Positions 7,630 through 15,536 of a stretch of 27,302 bases of DNA are shown here, in pieces. Both the position numbers and the translations under genes were made by a program. Positions within the stretch are counted from its first letter, which is position 1, and each line of letters starts with the position of its first letter. This DNA is from JAQBXX01 sp963925015 (GTDB lineage Bacteria; Pseudomonadota; Gammaproteobacteria; SURF-13), in the NCBI GenBank assembly GCA_963925015.1, contig CAWUTX010000054.1:1-27302 (forward strand). The letters run 5' to 3'. Under the pieces are notes generated by a model. That model had not been told where the DNA came from. It did no database searches and worked only from the letters and a program-made list of their open reading frames with translations.

Positions 7630-8706
7630 TTAGATTTCTACACAGCGCACGCGGCGCGCCACGCCGCACAAGAGTTCATACGCAATCGTGGCGGCGTTTT
7701 CAGCCACCTCTTCCACCGGCAGTCCAGCACCCCACAGCACCACTGGGTCGCCCACGCTCGCGCCCTGCTCTGTGCTCAAATCCACGCAGATCATGTCCAT
7801 CGAAACACGTCCTATCAGCGGTACCCGCTGGCCATTCACCAGCACCGGTGTGCCCGTCTGCGCGTGACGCGGATAACCGTCGCCGTAGCCAATCGCCACC
7901 ACACCCACCGGCATATCGTGCGGACACACATAGCTGGCGCCGTAGCCGATGGCGTCGCCGCGTTTGAATTGATGCACCGCAATCAGCGCCGAGCGCAGCG
8001 TCATCACCGGCTTGAGACCATGGTCTTCCGCGCGCCCGCCACTAAAGGGCGACACGCCATAGAGCATGATGCCGGGCCGCACCCAGTCGGCGTGGGTTTG
8101 CGGCCAGCCGAGGATCGCTGCGGAATTCGCAATGGAGCGCTCGCCCGGCAAACCGGCAGTGGCCTGCTCAAGGCACTCCAGTTGATGCAGCGTGGCGGGA
8201 TTGGATTTTTCATCGGCGCAGGCGAGATGCGTCATCAGGCCGATGGGCTGCTTCACCGCCGCGCACGCCGTCAGGCGTTGCCAGGCGGACTTTACCTCCG
8301 GCGGCGCAAAGCCGAGGCGGTGCATGCCGCTGTCGATCTTGAGCCAGACAGTAATGGGAGAGTGCTGCGACACGCGCTCCAGCATGTCGAGCTGTGTGGC
8401 GTGATGCACCACCATACTCAACGCATGGCGGCTGATCAGCTCCAGCTCGGAAGCCTCGAAGAAGCCTTCCAGCAGGGTGATTGGATGCGTGACCCCGGCC
8501 TCGCGCAGCACGATGGCCTCATCGATGCTCGCCACGCCGAAGCCATCGGCTTCAGTCAGGGCGCGCGCCACACGCACGATGCCGTGGCCGTAAGCGTCGG
8601 CCTTGATGATCGCCATCACCCGGCGGCCGGGTGCGGCTTCTGTTACCCGCGTGAGGTTATGCTGAAGGGCGGAAAGATCAATCAGCGCCTGCGCGGGGCG
8701 CGTCAT
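7630..8706 (-). CDS. alr: Alanine racemase
   Basis: A 358-residue PLP enzyme that interconverts L- and D-alanine in the cytoplasm, supplying D-Ala for peptidoglycan. The PLP lysine is K35 in AIIKADAYGHG, and the second catalytic base, a tyrosine, lies in GYGASYVCPHD in the C-terminal beta domain. The length matches Alr/DadX enzymes. The ATG (8706-8704) overlaps the dnaB stop as ATGA, so translation is coupled; dnaB-alr is a common gammaproteobacterial arrangement. The anabolic assignment (Alr rather than catabolic DadX) rests on this context, since no dadA is nearby. Confidence 0.95.
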   Translation of the reverse strand: MTRPAQALIDLSALQHNLTRVTEAAPGRRVMAIIKADAYGHGIVRVARALTEADGFGVASIDEAIVLREAGVTHPITLLEGFFEASELELISRHALSMVVHHATQLDMLERVSQHSPITVWLKIDSGMHRLGFAPPEVKSAWQRLTACAAVKQPIGLMTHLACADEKSNPATLHQLECLEQATAGLPGERSIANSAAILGWPQTHADWVRPGIMLYGVSPFSGGRAEDHGLKPVMTLRSALIAVHQFKRGDAIGYGASYVCPHDMPVGVVAIGYGDGYPRHAQTGTPVLVNGQRVPLIGRVSMDMICVDLSTEQGASVGDPVVLWGAGLPVEEVAENAATIAYELLCGVARRVRCVEI

Positions 8707-10112
8707 GCATAGCCTTCACTGGAATACACGCTGGGCATGAAGTTTTCAAACCGCGTGTACTGGCCGAGGAAGGTCAGGCGCAGGCCGCCGATGGGGCCGT
8801 TACGCTGCTTGACGATGTTGATCTCGGCGAAACCCTTGTCCGGACTCGCGTCGTTATACACCTCGTCACGGTAGATCATCATGATGAGGTCGGCGTCTTG
8901 CTCGATACCGCCGGACTCGCGCAGGTCGGACATCACCGGGCGCTTGTCGACACGGCTTTCCAGGTTGCGGTTGAGCTGTGACAGGGCGATCACAGGCACA
9001 TTAAGTTCCTTCGCTAATGCCTTGAGTGACCTTGATATTTCTGATATTTCATTGGTGCGCGTTTCCTTCGTGCCGTTGACCTGCATGAGTTGCAGGTAAT
9101 CCACCACGATGAGTCCCAAGCCGCCGTGTTCGCGCTTGATGCGGCGCGCGCGTGCGCGCAGCTCCATCGGCGTCAGCGAGGGTGTGTCGTCGATGAACAG
9201 CGGCGCCTCGCTCAGAATGCCGACGGTGGAACTGAGCCGCGGCCAGTCGTCATCGTCGAGCTTGCCGGTACGAACCTTGTTGTGGTCGAGGCGGCTCAAC
9301 GACGACAGCATGCGCAGCGCAAGCTGCTCGGCGGACATTTCCATGCTGAAGATCACGGCGGGCACGGCGTGCTTGATCGCCACGTGTTCGGCGATATTCA
9401 TGGCAAAGCTGGTCTTGCCCATGGACGGGCGGCCCGCCACGATGATGAGGTCGGACGGCTGCAGGCCCGAGGTCATCTGATCAAGATCATGGAAACCGCT
9501 CGCCACGCCGATGAGGGGATTATCCAGTTTCGACATCATGTCGATGCGATCGACGACACGCTCCAGCAATTCCCGGATCGGCGTGAAACTGCGCCGGCCG
9601 CGCGAGCTCTGCTCTGCAATCTGAAACACGCGCTGCTCAGCGGCGTCGAGCAACTCCGCGACGCTGCGCCCGTCCGGGTTGAAGGCACTGCTGCCGATCT
9701 CGTTCGCGACGCGGATGAGCTGGCGCTGCACCGAGCGCTCGCGCACAATCTCGGCGTAGGCGCGGATGTTGGTGGCACTGGGGGTATTCTTCGCAAGCTG
9801 AGCCAGATAGGCCAGCCCGCCCACGTTATCGAGCTCGCCGATGCTTCCCAGCCATTCCGACAGGGTGACGACATCGAACGGCTGGTCGCGCGCGGCGAGC
9901 CCGTGCAGGGTGCGAAAGATTAAACGGTGCGCGGCGCGGTAGAAATCCTCTTCCGCGATGCGATCGACGATGAGATCCCAGGCGTTGTTGTCGAGCATCA
10001 GCCCGCCCAGCACCGCCTGCTCGGCCTCGGTAGAGTGAGGCGGGATTTTGAGGGCAGAGGTCTCCGGATCTGGAGCGTCTCCTACCCCAAAAGGATACGC
10101 TAGCTCTTGCAT
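8703..10112 (-). CDS. dnaB: Replicative DNA helicase DnaB
   Basis: A 469-residue DnaB, the ring helicase that unwinds DNA at the replication fork on the lagging-strand template. The N-terminal domain begins near PPHSTEAEQAVLGGLMLDN (about 24-43). Walker A is GRPSMGKT at 227-234, Walker B is in LIVVDYLQLM, and a DLRESGGIEQDAD block follows. The length is close to the E. coli protein (471). No intein interrupts the Walker A or C-terminal motifs, which are common intein sites. rplI lies 71 bases upstream; that gap is AT-rich but shows no clear promoter. The gene overlaps alr by four bases. Confidence 0.97.
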   Translation of the reverse strand: MQELAYPFGVGDAPDPETSALKIPPHSTEAEQAVLGGLMLDNNAWDLIVDRIAEEDFYRAAHRLIFRTLHGLAARDQPFDVVTLSEWLGSIGELDNVGGLAYLAQLAKNTPSATNIRAYAEIVRERSVQRQLIRVANEIGSSAFNPDGRSVAELLDAAEQRVFQIAEQSSRGRRSFTPIRELLERVVDRIDMMSKLDNPLIGVASGFHDLDQMTSGLQPSDLIIVAGRPSMGKTSFAMNIAEHVAIKHAVPAVIFSMEMSAEQLALRMLSSLSRLDHNKVRTGKLDDDDWPRLSSTVGILSEAPLFIDDTPSLTPMELRARARRIKREHGGLGLIVVDYLQLMQVNGTKETRTNEISEISRSLKALAKELNVPVIALSQLNRNLESRVDKRPVMSDLRESGGIEQDADLIMMIYRDEVYNDASPDKGFAEINIVKQRNGPIGGLRLTFLGQYTRFENFMPSVYSSEGYA

Positions 10113-10183
10113 GCTTTTACACCATTAAAATACATGCACACTGTAACATGCGGCGTCCGTGCCGCAACGCCTACTAAAATATA

Positions 10184-10636
10184 TCAAGCCTCTGCGATGA
10201 TAGTAACCTTCACCGACGTATTCACATCCGGATGCAGATGCACCAGCACCTCGTGCTCACCGGCCACACGCAAGGCCCCCAGCGGCAGGCGCACCTCGTG
10301 CTTCGCCACCGCCACACCGGCCCCGGTCAAGGCCTCAGCGATGTCCGCCGTGCCCACTGAGCCGTAGAGCTTACCTTCTTCACCACCCTTGCGCGCGAGA
10401 CTGACGGTGCCCAATGCTATCAGCGCTGTGGCGCGTACTTGCGCCTGCTTAAGGGTTTCATCCGCCGCCGCTTCAAGCTCGGCCCGGCGCGCCTCGAATT
10501 TCGTGATGTTGGACGCGGTCGCGGGCGCTGCCTTGCCACGCGGAATCAGGTAGTTTCTGCCGTAGCCCGCCTTCACGCGTACGCGGTCACCGAGCACACC
10601 CAGATTCTGTATTTTCTCAAGTAAAATCACATCCAT
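10184..10636 (-). CDS. rplI: 50S ribosomal protein L9
   Basis: A 150-residue L9, which bridges the base of the L1 stalk on the large ribosomal subunit. The N-terminal MDVILLEKIQNLGVLGDRVR followed by VKAGYGRNYLIPRGKA is diagnostic. The central helix and C-terminal domain (GKLYGSVGTADIAEAL, then a VHLHPDVNTSVKV-type end) are complete. It sits in the normal place after rpsR and the DUF2232 gene, 24 bases downstream of the latter, and precedes dnaB. Confidence 0.97.
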   Translation of the reverse strand: MDVILLEKIQNLGVLGDRVRVKAGYGRNYLIPRGKAAPATASNITKFEARRAELEAAADETLKQAQVRATALIALGTVSLARKGGEEGKLYGSVGTADIAEALTGAGVAVAKHEVRLPLGALRVAGEHEVLVHLHPDVNTSVKVTIIAEA

Positions 10637-10660
10637 GGTTCACCTCATATCAATTAATAC

Positions 10661-11590
10661 TTAGGGCTTGGGGTGGTCATTCGACATCATGCCCGCAAAC
10701 CCGACACTGTAAAGCAGCCCGGCCAGCGCCAGCGCTACGCTCATCTGCGGGAGCATCACCAGCAATATCCCGTACACCGCCACCAGCCACATTCTGTGCG
10801 CGTTACGCAGCGCCACGGTGCGGTGCACGAAGGCGAGCCCCTGAAACATATACACAGCCACCACCACGGCCGCCAGTTCCACCAGCCACTGGCGCATGAC
10901 ACCCTGCGCCACAACGCCAGCGATGACCAGCACCACGACCGGAAGCGCAAACACACGCCCGAATCGCAAGGCATGAAACTCAATCCGGAAGCCGCCCGCA
11001 TTATACAACAGCGCCTGCCACCAGCGCGCCAGCAACAGGCTCACGCAGAACGAACTCACCATGGTCGCCGCGATCAAAGCAGTCATCACGCGCGCCATGT
11101 CGCTCAGCAACTGATCCATCTGCGCCGGGTCGTGCATCAAACCAGCCTGTTCTAGCGCCGGTCTCAGGCCGATCTCCAGTACATCACGCCAAGCGGCCAC
11201 CGGATCAGCGCTCCAGAGATGTACGCCGCTGACCAGCAACGCACCCATAAAGGCGGCACACCCCAGCGTGAGCGCGAGCGAACCCGTGCGGTGCAGCACC
11301 ACGGCCAGGGCCCAGACCGGCAGCCAGACCAGCACAACATAAGCTATACCCAGCGCCGGGCCGCCAAAGGTGAGTATCCCCAGCAGCGCCAGCGCGGCGC
11401 CGGCTCCGCCCATAATCAACAGTCCTTGCGCGGCGCCTGCATGCAGCGTCGCCAAGCCCACCCCGGCGGCGCTGAGATAGGCCAGCGGCCCGGTGAATGG
11501 CGGCAACACGAGTGCGAGTGCGGCGCATACCGCTACCGCCCCGCCCGCGTGCAGACGCCCGCGCATGATGAATGCGGCCAGCGCCTTCAT
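10661..11590 (-). CDS. DUF2232 family polytopic membrane protein
   Basis: A 309-residue very hydrophobic protein with about eight predicted membrane segments, for example VAVCAALALVLPPFTGPLAY near the start and VWLPVWALAVVLH in the middle. Its position between rpsR and rplI matches the DUF2232 (YybS-like) membrane proteins of many gammaproteobacteria. The function is unknown; some relatives have been proposed to be transporter-like. It is separated from rpsR by 18 bases and from rplI by 24, so it belongs to the ribosomal operon. The frame is intact and no catalytic motif stands out. The DUF2232 label comes from context plus hydrophobicity. Confidence 0.7.
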   Translation of the reverse strand: MKALAAFIMRGRLHAGGAVAVCAALALVLPPFTGPLAYLSAAGVGLATLHAGAAQGLLIMGGAGAALALLGILTFGGPALGIAYVVLVWLPVWALAVVLHRTGSLALTLGCAAFMGALLVSGVHLWSADPVAAWRDVLEIGLRPALEQAGLMHDPAQMDQLLSDMARVMTALIAATMVSSFCVSLLLARWWQALLYNAGGFRIEFHALRFGRVFALPVVVLVIAGVVAQGVMRQWLVELAAVVVAVYMFQGLAFVHRTVALRNAHRMWLVAVYGILLVMLPQMSVALALAGLLYSVGFAGMMSNDHPKP

Positions 11591-11608
11591 GTCTGTCGCG
11601 TCAGCCGC

Positions 11609-11839
11609 TTATGGGTGGTGTGAATCGCAATACGGAATCAAGGCCAGGAAACGCGCTCGCTCGATAGCGGTTCCGAGCTGGCGCTGATAACGCGCCTTGG
11701 TACCGGTGATGCGACTGGGCACGATCTTGCCGTTTTCGCTCAGGTAGTTCTTGAGCACTGCAATATCCTTGTAGTCAATTTCCTTGACCTTTTCTGCGGT
11801 GAAGCGGCAAAACTTTCTACGGCGAAAAAAACGTGACAT
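11609..11839 (-). CDS. rpsR: 30S ribosomal protein S18
   Basis: A 76-residue S18, which binds the 30S platform together with S6. Typical blocks are RRRKFCRFTAEKVKEIDYKD and RITGTKARYQRQL, ending in an AIERARFLALIPY motif. The length is normal. It is the second gene of the operon, 31 bases after rpsF, and its protein partners S6 both in the ribosome and in binding the operon leader. Confidence 0.97.
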   Translation of the reverse strand: MSRFFRRRKFCRFTAEKVKEIDYKDIAVLKNYLSENGKIVPSRITGTKARYQRQLGTAIERARFLALIPYCDSHHP

Positions 11840-11870
11840 GGCTATATCCTCTCAACAGTGCAATGTGGGC

Positions 11871-12296
11871 TCAAGCGGGGTCCGCAGGGGTTTCAGCAAC
11901 CTCTTCGTCTTCTACGGCCGCTGCCTCGCCGACCACATCTTCGGCGGCGCTGCGACGGTTGCTCTCATCGCGCTCTTCCTTCGACTTCGCCAGCAGCGAC
12001 GTCTCGGTGACTGCCTCATCACGCGCGATCACCAGATTACGGATCACGGCGTCATTGAAGCGGAACGCGCTGGTGAGCTCGTCCAGTGTTTCCTGGCCGC
12101 ACTCGATATTCATCAGCACGTAATGCGCCTTGTGCACCTTGTTGATAGGGTAGGCCAACGGGCGTCGGCCCCAGTCTTCCAGACGGTGAATCTTGCCGTC
12201 CTTGGAGGCGATAAGCGTGCGATAACGCTCGATCATGCCGGTAACCTGCTCACTCTGGTCAGGGTGGACCAGAAACACGATCTCATAGTGTCTCAT
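11871..12296 (-). CDS. rpsF: 30S ribosomal protein S6
   Basis: A 141-residue S6. MRHYEIVFLVHPDQSEQVTG starts the ferredoxin-like fold and VHKAHYVLMNIEC is the conserved middle. The C-terminus after about residue 105 is an acidic, alanine-rich tail (VVGEAAAVEDEEVAE), longer than the core but common in proteobacterial S6, where in E. coli the tail is extended by glutamates after translation. It is the first gene of the rpsF-rpsR-DUF2232-rplI-dnaB-alr-radA run, with a good promoter and a leader hairpin upstream. Confidence 0.96.
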   Translation of the reverse strand: MRHYEIVFLVHPDQSEQVTGMIERYRTLIASKDGKIHRLEDWGRRPLAYPINKVHKAHYVLMNIECGQETLDELTSAFRFNDAVIRNLVIARDEAVTETSLLAKSKEERDESNRRSAAEDVVGEAAAVEDEEVAETPADPA

Positions 12297-12318
12297 TAAT
12301 GCTCCTCATGGCTCAGTA

Positions 12319-12341
12319 GCCTCCCGCAGGTGCGGTGAGGC
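12319..12341 (-). promoter_or_regulatory. rpsF leader hairpin, candidate S6:S18 autoregulatory element
   Basis: In the rpsF leader, on the minus strand, GCCTC pairs with GAGGC and CCGC with GCGG, with a bulged A and a 4-base ACCT loop (9 bp in all). A shorter competing stem, GGCT/AGCC (12310-12321), would be mutually exclusive with it. Known rpsF leaders carry an S6:S18-binding hairpin with an exposed CCG; the CACCGCACC strand here could serve, but the match to that motif is only partial. Confidence 0.45.
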
Positions 12342-12370
12342 AAGGAGTTAGGCTGGTTTAACAACCGCGT

Positions 12371-12400
12371 ATTATAATTTGAAGACAGGGGCATTTGCAA
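12371..12400 (-). promoter_or_regulatory. Promoter of the rpsF operon
   Basis: On the minus strand, -35 TTGCAA (12400-12395) and a perfect -10 TATAAT (12376-12371) are 18 bases apart. They lie 75-105 bases before the rpsF start, which leaves a leader of about 65-70 bases holding the hairpin. Confidence 0.7.
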
Positions 12401-12431
12401 TCACGTGCCGCCTGAAACGCCCGCCGCAGCA

Positions 12432-12956
12432 TCACTTCGCCTCGTGCGCCGGACTGATCAGGCGGTCTGTGTAGGCCAACGCCACGGCGGAGAGCAGGAA
12501 GGTGACGTGAATGATCACCTGCCACATAATAGTTTCTTCCGGTATCTGCTCGGCGTTGATGAAAGTCTTGAGCAAATGGATGGAGGAAATGCCGATCAGC
12601 GCCATCGACACCTTTACCTTGATGGAACCGGCGCTGACATGTTTCAGCCAGTCCGGCCGGTCGGGATGCAACTGCAAGTCAAGCCGCGAGACAAAGATTT
12701 CATAACCGCCGATGATGACCATGATCAGCAGGTTGGCGATCATCACCACATCAATCAGCCCCAGTACCATGAGCATGATCATGTTCTCCGTAAGCGTCGG
12801 CACGGAGGTAATCAGATGGACGAGCTCCATCATAAAGCGGTAGACATACACGCCCTGCGCGATGATCAAGCCGACATACAGCGGCGCCTGCAGCCAGCGG
12901 CTGGAGAATATGAATTTACCCAGAAGATCAGTGCCCTTGTTCACGGCTGTCGCCAT
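12432..12956 (-). CDS. yqhA: YqhA family (UPF0114) inner membrane protein
   Basis: A 174-residue membrane protein. Hydrophobic segments include APLYVGLIIAQGVYVYRF, MIMLMVLGLIDVVMIANLLI and a C-terminal IHVTFLLSAVALAYTDRLI. The block IIGGYEIFVSRLD and the later VKVSMALIGISSIHLLKTF are, from memory, characteristic of the YqhA/TIGR00645 family, whose function is not established. The length matches. It is divergent from the cation exchanger gene with a 97-base gap between them, and it lies upstream of rpsF on the same strand but outside that promoter's operon. Confidence 0.8.
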   Translation of the reverse strand: MATAVNKGTDLLGKFIFSSRWLQAPLYVGLIIAQGVYVYRFMMELVHLITSVPTLTENMIMLMVLGLIDVVMIANLLIMVIIGGYEIFVSRLDLQLHPDRPDWLKHVSAGSIKVKVSMALIGISSIHLLKTFINAEQIPEETIMWQVIIHVTFLLSAVALAYTDRLISPAHEAK

Positions 12957-13053
12957 CCCTTGAATTCAATGTTAAAAAACGCGTGTATACTACCATAACC
13001 GCAACGCATCACAGCCACCCCATCTAACACACCCCAGCACAGGCACCCCACCC

Positions 13054-14061
13054 ATGATCTTTATCACCCTGATTCTCATGTTGCTGCTGATACTGGTAGC
13101 GGCGGAAGTATTTTGCAATGCCTTGGAGCACCTCGGCGAACGCCTGAAAATATCCGAGGGCGTGGTAGGCTCGTTGTTCGCCGCCGTGGGCACCGCGCTG
13201 CCGGAAACCATGGTGCCGATCCTCGCCATCTTCGCGGGCACGGATAACATGGCGCTCAACCACGAGATTGGCGTCGGCGCCATTCTCGGCGCGCCGCTCA
13301 TGCTGTCCACGTTGACCCTGTTCCTGCTGCTCGTCGCCACGGCGAAAAAGCGCGGGCTGAACGGGCATTTCACACCTGAAAAAACCGGCCTCACGCGCGA
13401 CCTCAACTTCTTTCTGTTCGCCTTTTCGCTCGCCAGCGTCGCCCTGTTCATTCCGCGCGAGTTCGACGTTATCCGCATCGCCATTGGTTTCGGCCTGGTG
13501 TTGACCTACTTTATTTACATCATGCTCACCCTGCGCGCCTCAAGCAATCTGGTGCAGGACGGCCACGCCACAGCCGCCCATGGTGCCATGCTGCTGTGCC
13601 GTCTGGGGCTGCCGCTCAACTATCCGGTGATATACCTGCAGCTGGGTCTGGGCCTGACACTGCTGGTGCTGGGTGCCAAAGGTTTCATTCATGGTATCGA
13701 AGAAGTCGCACCGCTGATCGGCATCTCGGCACTGCTGCTGTCACTGCTGATTATCCCCATCGCCACCGAGCTGCCGGAAAAGGTCAACAGCATACTGTGG
13801 ATACGCAAACGCAAAGACACGCTCGCCTTCGGCAACATCACCGGCGCGATGGTGTTTCAGGGCACACTGCTGCCCGCCATCGGCATCATGCTCACGCCCT
13901 GGGGGCCGCGCCTGGACGTGGTGCTCGGCGTGATGGTGACTTTGGCAGCGGCGCTCTGGATACGCCTGATGCTGCAGCGCGGCCAGTTACGTGTCTGGCA
14001 CGTGGCCGTGAACGGGGTTTTATATGTGAGCTATGTCGCGGTGGTATTGAGCTTCCCTTGA
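13054..14061 (+). CDS. Sodium/calcium exchanger family (CaCA) membrane protein
   Basis: A 335-residue polytopic protein with two inverted alpha-repeats, the mark of CaCA exchangers that swap Ca2+ or other cations for Na+ or H+. Repeat 1 contains AVGTALPETMVPILAIFAG and repeat 2 contains IPIATELPEKVNSILWI; the acidic residues after proline (PE in each repeat) are the expected cation ligands. Ten or so membrane helices are likely, with a central cytoplasmic loop around KKRGLNGHFTPEKTG. The ATG at 13054 leads directly into the first helix (IFITLILMLLLILVAAEVF). It is transcribed alone, rightward, ending before a G-rich inverted repeat. The ion specificity cannot be read from sequence. Confidence 0.75.
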   Translation: MIFITLILMLLLILVAAEVFCNALEHLGERLKISEGVVGSLFAAVGTALPETMVPILAIFAGTDNMALNHEIGVGAILGAPLMLSTLTLFLLLVATAKKRGLNGHFTPEKTGLTRDLNFFLFAFSLASVALFIPREFDVIRIAIGFGLVLTYFIYIMLTLRASSNLVQDGHATAAHGAMLLCRLGLPLNYPVIYLQLGLGLTLLVLGAKGFIHGIEEVAPLIGISALLLSLLIIPIATELPEKVNSILWIRKRKDTLAFGNITGAMVFQGTLLPAIGIMLTPWGPRLDVVLGVMVTLAAALWIRLMLQRGQLRVWHVAVNGVLYVSYVAVVLSFP

Positions 14062-14111
14062 TCTGGCATATCAAACTCGTCAGTTACTCATAAGCCAGTA
14101 AGTAAGATGCA

Positions 14112-14169
14112 CTACCCGCCACGTCCCCGCCCCTTGTTTAAGGGGGGGGGCGGGACAGGGTGGGGGTAG
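14112..14169. repeat. G-rich inverted repeat with G-quadruplex motif between convergent genes
   Basis: A 58-base imperfect palindrome opening CTACCC and closing GGGTAG, with the core CCCCTT-GTTT-AAGGGG. The right arm (14142-14166) has four G-runs: nine Gs, then GGG, GGG and five Gs, separated by C, ACA and T. That is a short-loop G-quadruplex motif on the plus strand. It lies between the ends of the exchanger gene and rlmB and may terminate transcription in both directions, though no T-run follows. It resembles dispersed palindromic elements. Confidence 0.6.
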
Positions 14170-14182
14170 ATAAAGCAGTGTA

Positions 14183-14239
14183 GTTACTCAGGAGTCACAT
14201 CATCAGCATTGCGGCCTAACTTCCTGACTCCTGAGTAAC
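14183..14239. repeat. 15-bp perfect inverted repeat overlapping the end of rlmB
   Basis: GTTACTCAGGAGTCA (14183-14197) and its exact complement TGACTCCTGAGTAAC (14225-14239) flank a 27-base loop. The right arm encodes the last codons of rlmB (VTQESGS region), so the hairpin forms at the gene's 3' end. AGTTACTCA also occurs at 14082-14090, exactly 100 bases before its second copy. It could work as a terminator or mark an inserted repeat. Confidence 0.65.
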
Positions 14240-14983
14240 ATTTGCGCGCTGGCGTAAGGCTTCGTAGAGGCAGATGCCGGTGGCTACCGACACGTTGAGG
14301 CTTTCCACGCTGCCGTGCATGGGGATGCGAATGAGTACATCGCAGTGTTCGCGCGTGAGGCGACGCAGGCCTTGGCCTTCGCCGCCCATGACCAGCGCCA
14401 GCGGGCCTTTCAGATCGGCATCGTAGAGGGTGGTATCGGCGGTGCCGTCGGCGCCGATCAGCCATACACCGGCATCGCGCAAGCTGCGCAGGGTGCGTGC
14501 GAGGTTGGTGACCTGGATGAACGGCACGGACTCGGCCGCACCGCTGGCCACTTTGCGAACGGTGGGCGTGAGGCTGACGCTTTTGTCGCGCGGCGCTATC
14601 ACCGCGTGCACGCCTGCGGCATCGGCGCTGCGCAGGCAGGCGCCGAGGTTGTGCGGGTCTTGCACGCCGTCCAGCACCAGCAAAAACGGCGGCGCGGTGA
14701 GCGTAGTGAGTATGGCGTCGAGATCGTCTTCGGTGTGCGCCTTGGCCTGCCCGCATTGCGCCACTACGCCTTGATGAGGTGCGCCTTCGGCCATTGCGTC
14801 CAACTGCTGGCGCGTGACGGTATGCACTGTAACTTTCGCCTGCTGTGCCAGCGTGAGTATTTCCTGCATACGTGCATCGCGGCGTGAGTCGTCCACCCAT
14901 ACGCCGTTCACCGCCGTGGCACTCCGACGCAGCGCAGCCTGCACTGCATGAAGGCCGTGGACGAGGTTAGTTACGCGAGTCAT
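14216..14983 (-). CDS. rlmB: 23S rRNA (guanosine-2251-2'-O)-methyltransferase RlmB
   Basis: A 255-residue SPOUT-class methyltransferase that methylates G2251 in the peptidyl-transferase P-loop using SAM. The N-terminal substrate domain starts VTNLVHGLHAVQAALRRS. The catalytic domain has LVLDGVQDPHNLGACLRSAD (motif 1, about 128-147), LVMGGEGQGLRRL and IPMHGSVESLNVSVATGICL, the knotted motif 3. The length is slightly above the E. coli protein (243). The final residues NVTQESGS are encoded inside an inverted repeat. A lipoprotein gene ends 19 bases upstream on the same strand, and rnr lies beyond it; rnr-rlmB is a common pairing, here with the lipoprotein gene inserted. Confidence 0.93.
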   Translation of the reverse strand: MTRVTNLVHGLHAVQAALRRSATAVNGVWVDDSRRDARMQEILTLAQQAKVTVHTVTRQQLDAMAEGAPHQGVVAQCGQAKAHTEDDLDAILTTLTAPPFLLVLDGVQDPHNLGACLRSADAAGVHAVIAPRDKSVSLTPTVRKVASGAAESVPFIQVTNLARTLRSLRDAGVWLIGADGTADTTLYDADLKGPLALVMGGEGQGLRRLTREHCDVLIRIPMHGSVESLNVSVATGICLYEALRQRANVTQESGS

Positions 14984-15002
14984 GTATAGCGGCAGTGAGC
15001 GC

Positions 15003-15455
15003 TCAGCGCGCGGTGATGTCTTTCAGCAGCGGTTTGCAGGTCTGCTCACGCGTGAACTCGACATCCATCTGATAGGTGTGGCCCGCCTCCACCTGCACCG
15101 TGAGCGGCACTCGTGCCTGGCGCACAATGGAGTTACGCGTGCTTGCGATCAGCGGGTCGAAACCGGTGCCGAGCCGCATAGGCTTGATACGGAAGCTGCA
15201 TTGCACCTCCACGGTGTGCGTGCCGGGTAACACGTCGACGCGCAACACCGTACCACTCACGCGGACGCCGTCCACGCTTCCGAAGAGCGCGCCTCGAGTG
15301 GTGATGTCGGGCAACATCGGATTGGCTTCGATGACGGCGATTTTGTCGCGCGCCAGTTCAGGACCAGAGTAGAGCCGTATATTGGCGGCACAGCCAACGC
15401 TGAACAGTGCCGCCAGCGCGAGGCTGACAGCAAGCAGATGTCTTGCATGAGTCAT
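15003..15455 (-). CDS. Small exported (probable lipo-) protein of unknown function
   Basis: A 150-residue protein with a signal peptide: HARHLLAVSLALAALFSVGC gives a positively charged start, a hydrophobic core and a cysteine at about residue 22. The lipobox (FSVGC) is imperfect, having S rather than L/V at -3. The mature part is rich in beta strands (VSGTVLRVDVLPGTHTVEVQ, VPLTVQVEAGHTYQMDVEF) and resembles PEGA-like or carbohydrate-binding-like surface domains, but I cannot assign a family. Three cysteines remain after the signal peptide if the lipobox is used. A GGAG site precedes the ATG. It lies between rnr and rlmB on the same strand and may be co-transcribed with rlmB. Confidence 0.6.
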   Translation of the reverse strand: MTHARHLLAVSLALAALFSVGCAANIRLYSGPELARDKIAVIEANPMLPDITTRGALFGSVDGVRVSGTVLRVDVLPGTHTVEVQCSFRIKPMRLGTGFDPLIASTRNSIVRQARVPLTVQVEAGHTYQMDVEFTREQTCKPLLKDITAR

Positions 15456-15536
15456 GAGGGCAAGCTCCAGGTCAAATCGTCACATGACTTCGGATGAGAT
15501 GCACGCACTGGGACGATGTTCCCGCATTACCGGGTT

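Noticed and set aside
7624..8712. Long plus-strand open frame of 362 codons opposite alr
   Set aside because: It is the antisense shadow of alr, rich in His/Arg/Gln with no family pattern; alr has all motifs in the other strand.
9090..9923. 277-codon plus-strand frame opposite dnaB
   Set aside because: It is an antisense shadow of dnaB, with no ribosome site and no recognisable domain.
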